A program made the translations under genes and the position numbers. The notes under the pieces were generated by a model. It worked only from the letters and a program-made list of their open reading frames with translations, was not told the origin of the DNA and ran no database searches. Positions 24,603-32,477 of a stretch of DNA of 64,000 nucleotides are shown here, piece after piece; within the stretch, counting starts at the first letter, position 1, and every line of letters begins with the position of its first letter. The DNA is from Herbiconiux moechotypicola (lineage in GTDB: Bacteria; Actinomycetota; Actinomycetes; Actinomycetales; Microbacteriaceae): NCBI RefSeq assembly GCF_024979255.1, contig NZ_JANLCN010000003.1, forward strand, positions 124,001-188,000, given 5' to 3'.

Positions 24603-24953
24603 GTGAGCACAGTGGCCTCCGACGCCTGCGATCGAAACGACGTGTACGCAGCAGCCTGCCCCTGCCGCGAGATGCTCGACCTGCTCGCCAACAAGTGGTC
24701 GGCGCTGGCGATCGGCACGCTCGAAGACGGTCCGCGACGCTTCGGCGAGATCAGGCGCGAACTCCAGGGTGTGAGCCCGAAGGTGCTCTCCGCCACACTC
24801 AAGCGGCTGGAGGACGCCGATCTCATCGACCGGAAGGTGTTCGCGGAGGTCCCTGCCCGGGTCGAGTACTCGCTCACACCGCTGGGGCACAGCGCGGCCG
24901 CGCCGCTCGCCCACCTGCGCAATTGGGTGAACGAGTCGGTCACGGCGCACTGA
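24603..24953 (+). CDS. HxlR family transcriptional regulator
   Basis: The product is 116 residues, one winged helix: CREMLDLLANKWSALAIGTL, then RRFGEIRRELQGVSPKVLSA. Cys19 and Cys21 (AACPCREM) sit where redox- or quinone-sensing members such as QorR and YodB carry their sensor cysteine. It probably controls the divergent zinc alcohol dehydrogenase and itself through the 24521-24536 palindrome. The GTG at 24603 is chosen because AAGGAAGGG lies 6-14 bases upstream; the frame extends further. Confidence 0.85.
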   Translation: MSTVASDACDRNDVYAAACPCREMLDLLANKWSALAIGTLEDGPRRFGEIRRELQGVSPKVLSATLKRLEDADLIDRKVFAEVPARVEYSLTPLGHSAAAPLAHLRNWVNESVTAH

Positions 24954-24960
24954 GCTCGGT

Positions 24961-25479
24961 TCAGCCCCGTCCGACCGCGGTGATGACTCCGCGGGCGATC
25001 ACGTGGGGCAGGATGGCGAACGACACGAACGCGGGGGTCGACTCCGAGTCGATTCCGAGCTCGCCGACCCCGGCCACATCGAGGGCCTGCACCGAGAGCG
25101 CGTAGTGGTCGACGGCACCAGCCGGCGGGGCCGATCCGATGAACGCGGCCACCCGGGCGTCGTTCTTGACGACCCACGCCCCGGCGGGCAGGTCCGCGAT
25201 TCCGGTCTCGAGCTTCGCCGTCTCAGCCGGCAGATCGACGACCATCCAGTGCCAGAAGCCCGACGGGGTGGGCGCTTCGGGGTCGTAGAGCGACACGACG
25301 AAGCTCTTCGCCCCGTCGGGAACGCCGGTCCAGGCGACCTGGGGCGAACGGTCCTCCCCTCCGGGCACTCCGAAGATCGCAGAGTACTGGGGGGTGGCGA
25401 AGTCGCCGCCGTCGGCGACATCGGTGCTGGTGACCGTGAGTGCCGGCACGGCGGGCAGGCGATCGAAGGGGGTGGTCAT
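24961..25479 (-). CDS. YbhB/YbcL family PEBP-like protein
   Basis: The product is 172 residues. The phosphatidylethanolamine-binding-protein fold is recognised from SPQVAWTGVPDGAKSFVVSL, DPEAPTPSGFWHWMVVDLP (ligand pocket with the DPDAP-like and W-H-W motifs) and HYALSVQALD. Bacterial members bind small anions or lipids; their roles are poorly known. The ATG at 25479 has GAGGAGAGAAATC upstream. It is 61 bases downstream of the broken quinone oxidoreductase on the same strand and may share its promoter. Confidence 0.88.
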   Translation of the reverse strand: MTTPFDRLPAVPALTVTSTDVADGGDFATPQYSAIFGVPGGEDRSPQVAWTGVPDGAKSFVVSLYDPEAPTPSGFWHWMVVDLPAETAKLETGIADLPAGAWVVKNDARVAAFIGSAPPAGAVDHYALSVQALDVAGVGELGIDSESTPAFVSFAILPHVIARGVITAVGRG

Positions 25480-25540
25480 GATTTCTCTCCTCAGAGGGAC
25501 GTGTGTGTGGTCAGGGTCGGATGGGAAGCGCTCGAGCGGG

Positions 25541-26585
25541 TCAGTCGCGGGCGATCACGACCTTTCCGATGGCCCGCCCCGACTCGACGATGCGGTGCGC
25601 CGCGATCAGCTGCTCGGCATCCAGCGGAGACAGTCGCTCGGTCGCCGTGGTGCGGATGCGCCCCTCGTCGACGAGTTCGGCGACGAGGCTCAGGGTGCGG
25701 TGCTGTTCGATCAGATCGGCGCTGTGATGCATCGAGCGGGCGAACATGAACTCCCAGTGCCAGGAGAGCGCTTTGCCTTTCAGCGCTACCACGTCGAGGT
25801 GGGCGGGCGTCGATCGCGACGATCTGCCCGAAGGGCTTCGCGATGCGCACGTAGCTCGCCACGGCACCCGGTTTCGCCGAAGCCGAGGTGAAGATCCAGT
25901 CGACCCCGTCGGGCGCGGCCTCGAGCACGTGGGCAGCCAGGTCTCCCCCGTGGTCGACGACCGCGTCCGCACCGAGCGATCGCACCCACTGCTGCGACTC
26001 CGGGCGCGACGCCGTTCCGATGACGCGCACGCGCGGAGCGAGCACCTTCACCAGCTGGATCATGATCGAGCCCACGCCGCCCGCCGCGCCCACGATGAGC
26101 AGCGTTCCCTCGCTGGTCTCCGTGAGATGCAGCTTGTCGAACAGCGCCTCGTAGGCCGTGAGGGTGGTGAGTGGCAGCGCGGCCGCGTCGGCCCAGTCGA
26201 GCGAGGCCGGCTTCCGGCCCACGATCCGCTCGTCGACCGCTTGATAATGAGCGTTGGAGCCAGGTCTGTTCAGGGCACCCGCGTAGTACACATGGTCACC
26301 GGGCTCGAAGAGCGTGACCGACGAACCGGCCGCCACCACCACACCGGCCGCGTCGTAGCCGAGCACCCGGAATCCTCCCGAGCCCGCGTGCGCACGCTGC
26401 TTCACGTCCACGGGGTTCACGCTCACGGCATGCACTTCCACCAGGAGGTCGTGGGGGCCGATCTTCGGCAGAGGAACCTCTCGCTCGACCAGCGCTTCCG
26501 CGTCGTCGATCGCTGTGTTCTTCGAGTATCCGATCGCCCGCATGAGTGTGGGGAGGGGCCGTTCCTGGTGCGATTCCGTGGTCAT
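25541..26585 (-). pseudogene. Zinc-binding quinone oxidoreductase, frameshifted near 25801-25809
   Basis: Residues from MTTESHQERPL through KPFGQIVAIDA read in one frame. The continuation (HLDVVALKGKALSWHWEFMF to IGKVVIARD) reads in another, offset by one base. Removing one base from the GGGCGGGC at 25801-25808 would restore a protein of about 345 residues matching the intact paralogue at 60668-61681 (which has LLPLKSKSIAWHWELMF in the same place). The nucleotide motif VGAAGGVGSIMIQL is intact. It is either a real frameshift pseudogene or a one-base sequence error. Without the shift, translation would end in an unrelated Arg-rich tail. A perfect palindrome lies upstream. Confidence 0.75.
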
Positions 26586-26628
26586 GCCCACATCCTCATC
26601 CCGCGCCTCTGGTTACCCACAAGGGCAT

Positions 26629-26649
26629 CTGGTTCCCAATGGGAACCAG
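26629..26649. promoter_or_regulatory. 21-bp palindrome CTGGTTCCC-AAT-GGGAACCAG
   Basis: Arms 26629-26637 and 26641-26649 are perfect 9-bp complements. A related half-site CTGGTTACC is at 26608-26616. It lies 44 bases upstream of the quinone oxidoreductase start and 13 bases past the flavin monooxygenase stop. An operator is favoured because no T-run follows on either strand, but a terminator hairpin cannot be excluded. Confidence 0.5.
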
Positions 26650-26662
26650 TAGAGGAAGTATG

Positions 26663-28024
26663 CTACGAGCTCAGTCGGAGCCGGGACAGCGGGTGATCGT
26701 CGGGGAGCCGGGAGGCAGCACCTCCGAGCCTCTCGCGGAGAGTGAGCGACTCGGCGCGAGGAGCCTTGAGCCCGCGCTCGACCAGGAGCGGCATCACCCG
26801 CTCGGCGAACTCGCGGTAGATGTCGGACCCGCCGTAGGTCGGTTCGAGCATGATGCCGTCGATGTCGGTCGCCTCGACCCATTCCGCCAGGTCGTCAACG
26901 ACCTGTTCGGGGGTTCCGATGAGCTCGAACCCGCGAACACCCTTTCGGCGGTACTGCTCGATGATCTCGCCGACGGCCATCGTGGTGTCGCCGACCCGGT
27001 AGCGGTCGATCATGGTCTGGCCGAGCTCGCTCGTGTAGTCGCCGATCGGTCGGGCCGGATCCAACGAGAGGAGGTCGACACCGGTGAGCGCCAGGAAATG
27101 CAGGCCGGCGTCGATGCTCAGGTACTCGTCGAGGAGGCGTTCGTGCCTCGCCACAGCCTCGGCGCGCGATGGCGCCGTGATCACCGTGCAGCCGCTCACG
27201 ATCTTCACGCTGTTCGGGTCACGTCCTTCACGGCGGGCCTGCTCGCGGATGCTCGCGACCACCTCGCGGGTGGCTTCGGGAGTGGTGGCCTGGATGAAGA
27301 CCCCTTCCGCCACGCGGCCGGCGGTCTTGCGCCCTCGCGCCGAGGCACCCGCCTGGAACAAGTACGGCGTGCGCTGCGGCGACGGCGGCACAGAGAGGTA
27401 GCCGGCACTGGAGAAGTGCTCCCCGGCGAAGTCGACGGGGTGGAGCCGGTCGCGCTCGGCATAGACCTTCCGGGCGCGGTCGGCCACGACGGCATCGTCG
27501 TCCCAGACCGTCTCCCAGTGGCGCGCGCAGAGCTCCACGAACTCGTCGGCCATCTCGTACCGCTGGTCGTGCCGGATCGGCGAGGCGCCGTAGAGCTTGG
27601 AGACCACCCCGTGCTGGGCGCCGGTGACGATGTTCCACGCGATGCGCCCCTTGGTGAGGTGGTCGAGGGTGGCGAAGCGACGGGCGAGTGTGTAGGGCAG
27701 CTCGGCCGTCGTCGAGGCGGTGACCACGAAGCCGAGGTCGCGCGTGGCCGCGGCCATCGCCGTGACCAGGGTGATGGGGTCGAGGATGGGGAACTGGATC
27801 GAGTGCTCTGCGACCTCGCGGGGCATGTCGCCGTCGCGCTCGGCGTGGCCGAGGGTGTCGGCGAGGAAGAGGAAGTCGAAACCCGCCTCGTCGGCGAGCT
27901 TGGCGAGCGATACCCAGTGATCCAGCTCAAGCCAACTGTCGAGCTTGCTGTCCTCGTGCCACCAGGCGGGGGTGCCGTTGCTGAGGAGGAAGCCCTCGAA
28001 CAGGCCGACGCTGATTTCCTTCAC
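26663..28024 (-). CDS. LLM-class flavin-dependent monooxygenase (NtaA/SnaA/DszA type)
   Basis: The product is 453 residues, matching the long FMN-dependent subgroup (nitrilotriacetate, dibenzothiophene sulfone and similar monooxygenases). Motifs: DFLFLADTLGHAERDGD, TRDLGFVVTASTT, KGRIAWNIVT and PYLFQAGASARGRKTAGR. It needs reduced FMN from a separate reductase, and none is adjacent. The GTG at 28024 follows AAAGGGA. An operator box GTTTAC-N3-GTAAAC lies directly upstream and recurs before the binding-protein gene at 28814, tying the two to the XRE-cupin regulator between them. Confidence 0.9.
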   Translation of the reverse strand: MKEISVGLFEGFLLSNGTPAWWHEDSKLDSWLELDHWVSLAKLADEAGFDFLFLADTLGHAERDGDMPREVAEHSIQFPILDPITLVTAMAAATRDLGFVVTASTTAELPYTLARRFATLDHLTKGRIAWNIVTGAQHGVVSKLYGASPIRHDQRYEMADEFVELCARHWETVWDDDAVVADRARKVYAERDRLHPVDFAGEHFSSAGYLSVPPSPQRTPYLFQAGASARGRKTAGRVAEGVFIQATTPEATREVVASIREQARREGRDPNSVKIVSGCTVITAPSRAEAVARHERLLDEYLSIDAGLHFLALTGVDLLSLDPARPIGDYTSELGQTMIDRYRVGDTTMAVGEIIEQYRRKGVRGFELIGTPEQVVDDLAEWVEATDIDGIMLEPTYGGSDIYREFAERVMPLLVERGLKAPRAESLTLRERLGGAASRLPDDHPLSRLRLSS

Positions 28025-28041
28025 TGCATCCCTTTCTCAGA

Positions 28042-28060
28042 ATGTTTACTTGGTAAACAT
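28042..28060. promoter_or_regulatory. Operator ATGTTTAC-TTG-GTAAACAT upstream of the flavin monooxygenase
   Basis: The arms 28042-28049 and 28053-28060 are perfect complements. It starts 18 bases before the monooxygenase start codon. A second copy of the GTTTAC-N3-GTAAAC core is at 28766-28780. Repression by the neighbouring XRE-cupin protein is inferred. Confidence 0.65.
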
Positions 28061-28086
28061 AGCGAGTCACAGGATCGTAGGCAAGG

Positions 28087-28701
28087 TCAGCTGTGTGTGG
28101 TGAGCACCCGGAACGGCGCGCCGTCAGCACTGCGCCAGGAATGCGGGGTTTGCGCGTCGTAGACCACGGAGTCCCCGGCCTGCAGAAGATGCTCGCCGCC
28201 GCCGAGGTGCAGCATCAGGGCACCCTCGATCGCGTAGAGGAACTCGTCACCGTGGTGCACGAGGTGCGACCCTTCGTCGACGTTCGCGCCACTGTACTCG
28301 ACGAGCAAAGGCAACCGGGGCGATGCGGCAAGCCGACGGGCACTCGCATCGCCGTAGTGGTCGAGCTGCGCACCTTGCCCGCGCACGATGTGCAGACCTC
28401 CGGGAGGTACGTCGACCGGCGCCGAATCGGTGAGATCGAGGAGGAATTCTATGGGGTCGGACTCGAGCGCCGTGAGGATGCTCGAGAACGACGTCATGCT
28501 CGGCCTCGCCATCCCCCTCTCCACGAGGCTGAGGAAGGGATGCGACAGCCCGGCCTTGGCAGCGAGTTCGGAGAGCGTCATCGATCGCTTCACCCTGAGC
28601 ATCCGCATGCGGGCGCCCATCGCGACCGCCCGGTCATCAAGCGGAACGGAGTTGCGCTTCGCGCCCGCGGCCACCGATGTCGGATTCTCCTTGCGTGCCA
28701 T
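28087..28701 (-). CDS. XRE family regulator with C-terminal cupin domain
   Basis: The product is 204 residues. An XRE helix-turn-helix lies at about 28-85 (RSMTLSELAAKAGLSHPFLS, then LVERGMARPSM). A cupin_2 barrel follows at about 120-200 (HHGDEFLYAIEGALMLHLGG, LLQAGDSVVYDAQTPHSW). This class senses a small ligand in the cupin and often controls an adjacent catabolic enzyme or transporter. It lies between the monooxygenase and the lipoprotein gene, both with GTTTAC boxes. It reads leftward toward the monooxygenase with a 62-base gap. Confidence 0.88.
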   Translation of the reverse strand: MARKENPTSVAAGAKRNSVPLDDRAVAMGARMRMLRVKRSMTLSELAAKAGLSHPFLSLVERGMARPSMTSFSSILTALESDPIEFLLDLTDSAPVDVPPGGLHIVRGQGAQLDHYGDASARRLAASPRLPLLVEYSGANVDEGSHLVHHGDEFLYAIEGALMLHLGGGEHLLQAGDSVVYDAQTPHSWRSADGAPFRVLTTHS

Positions 28702-28747
28702 GCACGAAGGCTACCGAACCCCTCAGGAAACACGCCCGTCACGCGAC

Positions 28748-28782
28748 GTTTACATCTCCGCGTTCGTTTACCTGGTAAACAT
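28748..28782. promoter_or_regulatory. GTTTAC-N3-GTAAAC operator plus half-site before the lipoprotein gene
   Basis: GTTTACCTGGTAAAC at 28766-28780 (followed by AT) repeats the core found at 28042-28060. A half-site GTTTACAT is at 28748-28755, 18 bases away, about two helical turns apart. The gap separates the regulator (start 28701) from the lipoprotein (start 28814), so it may act on both. Confidence 0.6.
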
Positions 28783-28813
28783 TTGGGCATCACACACCTT
28801 GAAAGGACCTGTC

Positions 28814-29962
28814 ATGTCGTTCCGCATCCACCCGGCCGCCGCCCTCGCGCCGGCCCTGCTGCTCACCGCCTGCGCTTCGAGTGCACCCGCCTCCGAGACC
28901 ACCGGTTCGTCGATCGGCGCCGGAGGTCCGCTGGCGTCGGTCTGCCCCGAGACCGTGGTGATCCAGACGAACTGGAACCCGGAGTCGGAGCACGGGATGC
29001 TCTATCAGCTCCTGGGCCCCGATCCCGTCGTGAACGCCGCCGCCAAGTCGGTGAGCGGCCCCCTCACGAGTGGCGGTGAGCCGACAGGGGTCGATGTCGA
29101 GATCCGTGCGGGTGGGCCGGCGATCGGATTCCAGCTCGTGTCGTCGCAGATGTACCAGGATCCGTCGATCCTGCTCGGTGTCGTCACGTCCGACGAATCC
29201 GTGATGCTGTCCGACGACACGGCCACCACGGCCGTCTTCGCCCCCTTCGAGATCGGCCCCGAGTTCGTGATGTGGGATCCCGAGCGCTACCCTGACGCGA
29301 CCACGATCGCCGACGTGACGGCAGCGGGCGCGACCGTGCGGTACTTCCCGGGCACGGCCGCCTTCGAGTACTTCATCGCCACAGGCCTGATCCCCGAGAA
29401 CCAGGCCGACCCCGGCTACGACGGCACCCCTGCAGTGTTCGTCGCCGCCGACGGGGAGATCGCGCAGCAGGGGTACGTGAGCTCTGAACCATATCTCTAC
29501 GAGCACGAGGTCTCCGCATGGGCGAAGCCGGTGGCGTTCGAACTCCTCTACGACGCCGGGTGGAGGCCCTACACCAACGCCCTCGCCGTCCGAGCCAGCG
29601 AGGTGGACACCCAGTCGGCCTGCCTCGACAAACTCGTCCCGATCCTGCAGCAGGCGGAGCTGGACTACTTCGCCGACCCCACGGCCGTTGACCAGCTCGT
29701 CGTCGACCTCGTCGAGGAGTACGACACCGGGTGGGTCTACTCCGAGGGGAATGCACGGTACGCGGTCGAGACGATGACCGGGATGGATCTCGTGGGCAAC
29801 GGTGACGACTCGACTGTCGGAGACTTCGACGAGTCGCGACTCCAGGACTTCATCGACAAGACCGTGCCGGTGTTCGAGGGGCTGGATCTTCAGCCGCTCG
29901 AGGGCCTCACGCCGGAGCAGATCGCGACGAACCGCTTCATCGACACGTCGATAGGGTTCTGA
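28814..29962 (+). CDS. ABC transporter substrate-binding lipoprotein (NitT/TauT-like), orphan
   Basis: The product is 382 residues. A signal peptide ends in the lipobox LTAC (Cys about residue 20), so the mature protein is a lipid-anchored extracellular binding protein. The body fits the NMT1/THI5-like periplasmic-binding fold (PETVVIQTNWNPESEHGMLY near the mature N-terminus). No permease or ATPase genes are next to it; the nearest full importer is at 32478-35937. GAAAGGACC precedes the ATG at 28814. It shares an operator with the flavin monooxygenase, suggesting it captures that enzyme's substrate. Confidence 0.8.
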   Translation: MSFRIHPAAALAPALLLTACASSAPASETTGSSIGAGGPLASVCPETVVIQTNWNPESEHGMLYQLLGPDPVVNAAAKSVSGPLTSGGEPTGVDVEIRAGGPAIGFQLVSSQMYQDPSILLGVVTSDESVMLSDDTATTAVFAPFEIGPEFVMWDPERYPDATTIADVTAAGATVRYFPGTAAFEYFIATGLIPENQADPGYDGTPAVFVAADGEIAQQGYVSSEPYLYEHEVSAWAKPVAFELLYDAGWRPYTNALAVRASEVDTQSACLDKLVPILQQAELDYFADPTAVDQLVVDLVEEYDTGWVYSEGNARYAVETMTGMDLVGNGDDSTVGDFDESRLQDFIDKTVPVFEGLDLQPLEGLTPEQIATNRFIDTSIGF

Positions 29963-30025
29963 GAGCGGGGTCACCGCGATCCCAGCGGTGGGGCGTCGTC
30001 GCGGGCGCCCCACCACCCGTGCGGG

Positions 30026-30505
30026 TCAGCTCGCGGTGGGGCTGAACACGCCGAGGGTGTTGGGGCCACTCGACCACACGAGCTCGTAGTCGATGACGGC
30101 GATCCGCCAGAGGCCTTCCGATCGAACGAATCGCCACAGATAGCGGCCCCCGAACATCGAGTCGACCGAGCGCGGGTCGCCTGCACGACCCAGGTGCACT
30201 TCGAGGAGGCTCGACGTGCCCTCCGCCTCATCCCCGTCGACCCTCACCGTGAGGTTGGTGAGCAGGTGATAGAGCACGGGAACAGCATCGAGGGTCTCGC
30301 CGACCTCACTCAGGATCGACTCCCTCCCCCGAATCGTGCTCCAGGCCGAACGCAACTCCGCGTCCTCCGTCAGCAACGCCGCCATGCCACCCCACCGCTT
30401 GTGGTCCCAGTGACCGACGTACTCATCGAGGAGCCGAGTGAGGGCTGACTCGTCTTCGAGCATCGCGAGACGCTGCTCGAGTTCGGCAGCACGCGTTTCA
30501 TCCAT
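30026..30505 (-). CDS. SnoaL/NTF2-like domain protein
   Basis: The product is 159 residues with a cone-shaped alpha+beta barrel pattern: LEDESALTRLLDEYVGHWDH, then GGMAALLTEDAELRS, VRVDGDEAEGTSSLLEVHLG and RYLWRFVRSEGLWRIAVIDY. The SnoaL_4/ring-hydroxylating-dioxygenase-beta-like group includes small isomerases, dehydratases and accessory subunits; the activity is unknown. The ATG at 30505 follows AGGAG. It lies downstream of the Lrp regulator and has its own conserved element (30587-30621). Confidence 0.75.
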   Translation of the reverse strand: MDETRAAELEQRLAMLEDESALTRLLDEYVGHWDHKRWGGMAALLTEDAELRSAWSTIRGRESILSEVGETLDAVPVLYHLLTNLTVRVDGDEAEGTSSLLEVHLGRAGDPRSVDSMFGGRYLWRFVRSEGLWRIAVIDYELVWSSGPNTLGVFSPTAS

Positions 30506-30586
30506 GGAATCTCCTAGAGCAATCAACGTTACTCGCACACGATGTGCTTTCATCTTTATCGACTCTAGCGGGTAGATATCGCCCAA

Positions 30587-30621
30587 AAATTAACTGGAAG
30601 ATGCCTGCTCCAACTTTTTTG
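30587..30621 (-). promoter_or_regulatory. Conserved regulatory element A (AATTAA-N14-CTCCAA) before the SnoaL gene
   Basis: AATTAA at 30588-30593 and CTCCAA at 30608-30613 are 14 bases apart, followed by a T-run. It aligns over about 35 bases with element C at 51586-51615 and shares its two boxes and spacing with element B at 35959-35988. All three lie just upstream of a leftward gene. A binding site for the Lrp-type regulators, or an unusual promoter, is inferred. Confidence 0.55.
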
Positions 30622-30628
30622 TCGAGCG

Positions 30629-31582
30629 TTATGCCCACGCTGGGCTCTCGTGCACGACGGTGTCGAAGGAGTGGAGCTCCCAGGAGCTGATCGCGGGGAA
30701 GGCGTGGAGCTGCCGCACGGAGTCGAGGAGCTCTGCGTCGGAACGCGCGCAGAACTCCGCGTGGATCTCGGATCGCCCGAGCACACGGCTCACGTAGTAC
30801 ACGCCGGGCAGCGCCGCGATCGCCTCGGCCAGACGCGTCGTCTCGCCCGTCACCCGCAGGTAGGCCTCGGCCCGAGACACCAGACCGAGTGCAGAGGGCA
30901 GCACGTGCACCTGCAGCCGTATGGTCTTCGACTCGAGCAGGCGCAGCGCGCGCTGTCGTGCGGCGGGGGTCGTGAGTCCGGTGATCGCGGCGAGACGGGT
31001 GAACGACACCCGCCCGTCGTCGCGGAACGCGTCGATGATCGCGCGGTCCGTCTCGCTGAACGTGGTGGGCGAGTTCACCCCCAGCCAGGGTTCCGACCGC
31101 CGGCCCATCGTCTCGGGGAGGAAGACCGCCGTGATCATCTCGACGTCGGCGCGCACGACCCCCGGCCGCTGCTGGATGTTCTGCTCCACGAAAAGGGCAG
31201 CCTCGGTCGGATTCGCCGCACTCAGCGTGATGACGAACTGCCCGACCGAACGCAGGGTCACGATCCAGTGCACGTTGCCGAATCCGGCGAGCGCCGTGAC
31301 GATCGAGTGGAGCGAGTGCTCGACCACCACGGTGGCCTTCACCAGCACGGGGCGCCCGAGGGAGGCGGGGTCGACCAGGCCGAAGACCCGGAGTCTCCCG
31401 CTCCCGACGAGCAACGCGATCCGTTGCTGGACTGCGACCCGGGTGGCCCCGACCCGGGTCGCGATGGTGCTCACCGCCGCGCGGGGGTCGTCGCGGAGCA
31501 CCGCTACGATCGCGAGGTCGAACTCGTCGAGCTCGTCATCGCGGCCGGACTCCGTCGCTCCAGGCGCTCTCGAATCTGTCAC
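30629..31582 (-). CDS. Lrp/AsnC family regulator with two tandem HTH-RAM units
   Basis: The product is 317 residues, twice the usual Lrp size. Unit 1 has an HTH at about 20-65 (LDEFDLAIVAVLRDDPRAAV) and a RAM-like ligand domain to about 150. Unit 2 repeats this from about 168 (ETDRAIIDAFRDDGRVSFTR) to 305. It could bind DNA as a pseudodimer and sense a small metabolite. A paralogue with the same layout is at 51729-52712. GTG start at 31582 with TATATT 6 bases upstream and no ribosome site, so possibly leaderless. It follows the aldo-keto reductase by 23 bases. Confidence 0.85.
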   Translation of the reverse strand: MTDSRAPGATESGRDDELDEFDLAIVAVLRDDPRAAVSTIATRVGATRVAVQQRIALLVGSGRLRVFGLVDPASLGRPVLVKATVVVEHSLHSIVTALAGFGNVHWIVTLRSVGQFVITLSAANPTEAALFVEQNIQQRPGVVRADVEMITAVFLPETMGRRSEPWLGVNSPTTFSETDRAIIDAFRDDGRVSFTRLAAITGLTTPAARQRALRLLESKTIRLQVHVLPSALGLVSRAEAYLRVTGETTRLAEAIAALPGVYYVSRVLGRSEIHAEFCARSDAELLDSVRQLHAFPAISSWELHSFDTVVHESPAWA

Positions 31583-31588
31583 GCCTTC

Positions 31589-31594
31589 AATATA
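31589..31594 (-). promoter_or_regulatory. -10 box for a leaderless Lrp-type gene
   Basis: Reading leftward, TATATT is followed by 6 bases (GAAGGC) and the GTG start codon. This places the transcription start at or next to the codon. It would let the regulator be expressed independently of the transporter operon upstream. Confidence 0.4.
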
Positions 31595-31605
31595 GGTGCA
31601 CGGGA

Positions 31606-32445
31606 TCAGTTGACCTCGTGGGGGTGCGCACCGATCCGCCCCGCCTCTGCGCGGTCGAGCGCGGCGATCGTCTCGAGCTCGCTGCGGCCGAGCTCGAACC
31701 CGCCGAGGTCGAGGTTCTCGCGCATCCGCTCGCGATTGTTCGACTTGGGAATGACGATGTTCCCCACCTGGAGATGCCACTTGAGGATGGCCTGGGGCAC
31801 CGTCGCACCGTGGGCTCGGGCGATGGCGGCGAGCTCGGGAGAGGCGTTGATCGCACCTTGCCCCAGGGGCCCCCAGGCTTCGGTGGCGATCCCGTGCCGG
31901 GCGTGGAACGCCCGTAGCTCCGCCTGCTGGAAGTCGACATGCAACTCGATCTGATTGACCGCGGGCACGATGCTCGTCTCGCCCATCAGCGCCTCCAGGT
32001 GGGGCACCAGGAAGTTCGACACCCCGATCGCCCTGGCACGGCCCGACGCCGCGATCGCCTCGAGCCCCTTCCATGCGACCTCGAAGTTGCCGAGCGCGGG
32101 CGCCGGCCAGTGGATGAGGTAGAGGTCGACGTAGTCCAGCCCGAGTCGTTCCAGGCTGGCCGCGAAGGCCGCCTCGACATCGGCCTGATCGCTGTTCCAG
32201 AGCTTGGTGGTGATGAACAGCTCGTCGCGCGCGGCCACACCCGAGGTGATCACCTCGGCGATCGCCTGACCGACGCCCTGCTCGTTGCCGTAGATCGACG
32301 CGGTGTCGATGTGCCGGTATCCGACCTCGATCGCGTCGCGGACGACCCGTGCCGTCTCGTGGGGATCCACCCGGAAGACACCGAATCCCTCCTGGGGGAT
32401 CTCGACGCCGTTGTTCAGCAGCAGGGTGGGGGTGGTGCTCGTCAT
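31606..32445 (-). CDS. Aldo/keto reductase (2,5-diketo-D-gluconate reductase type)
   Basis: The product is 279 residues, the short AKR5-like class. Landmarks are GYRHIDTASIYGNEQGVGQA (catalytic Asp and Tyr), TKLWNSDQ (Lys), YLIHWPAP (His), GVSNFLVPHL and IVIPKSNNRERMREN for NADPH. It reduces sugar- or keto-acid carbonyls; the substrate here is unknown. The ATG at 32445 is used; an in-frame GTG at 32472 is possible. It is the fifth gene of the ABC importer operon, which suggests it works on the imported compound. Confidence 0.88.
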   Translation of the reverse strand: MTSTTPTLLLNNGVEIPQEGFGVFRVDPHETARVVRDAIEVGYRHIDTASIYGNEQGVGQAIAEVITSGVAARDELFITTKLWNSDQADVEAAFAASLERLGLDYVDLYLIHWPAPALGNFEVAWKGLEAIAASGRARAIGVSNFLVPHLEALMGETSIVPAVNQIELHVDFQQAELRAFHARHGIATEAWGPLGQGAINASPELAAIARAHGATVPQAILKWHLQVGNIVIPKSNNRERMRENLDLGGFELGRSELETIAALDRAEAGRIGAHPHEVN

Positions 32446-32477
32446 GGTTCCAGCCAATCGTTGTTCATTCACAGGTG

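Noticed and set aside
30506-30586. An upstream extension of the SnoaL gene to 30586
   Set aside because: It would use a TTG start touching the conserved element. The ATG at 30505 has AGGAG and begins the conserved domain.
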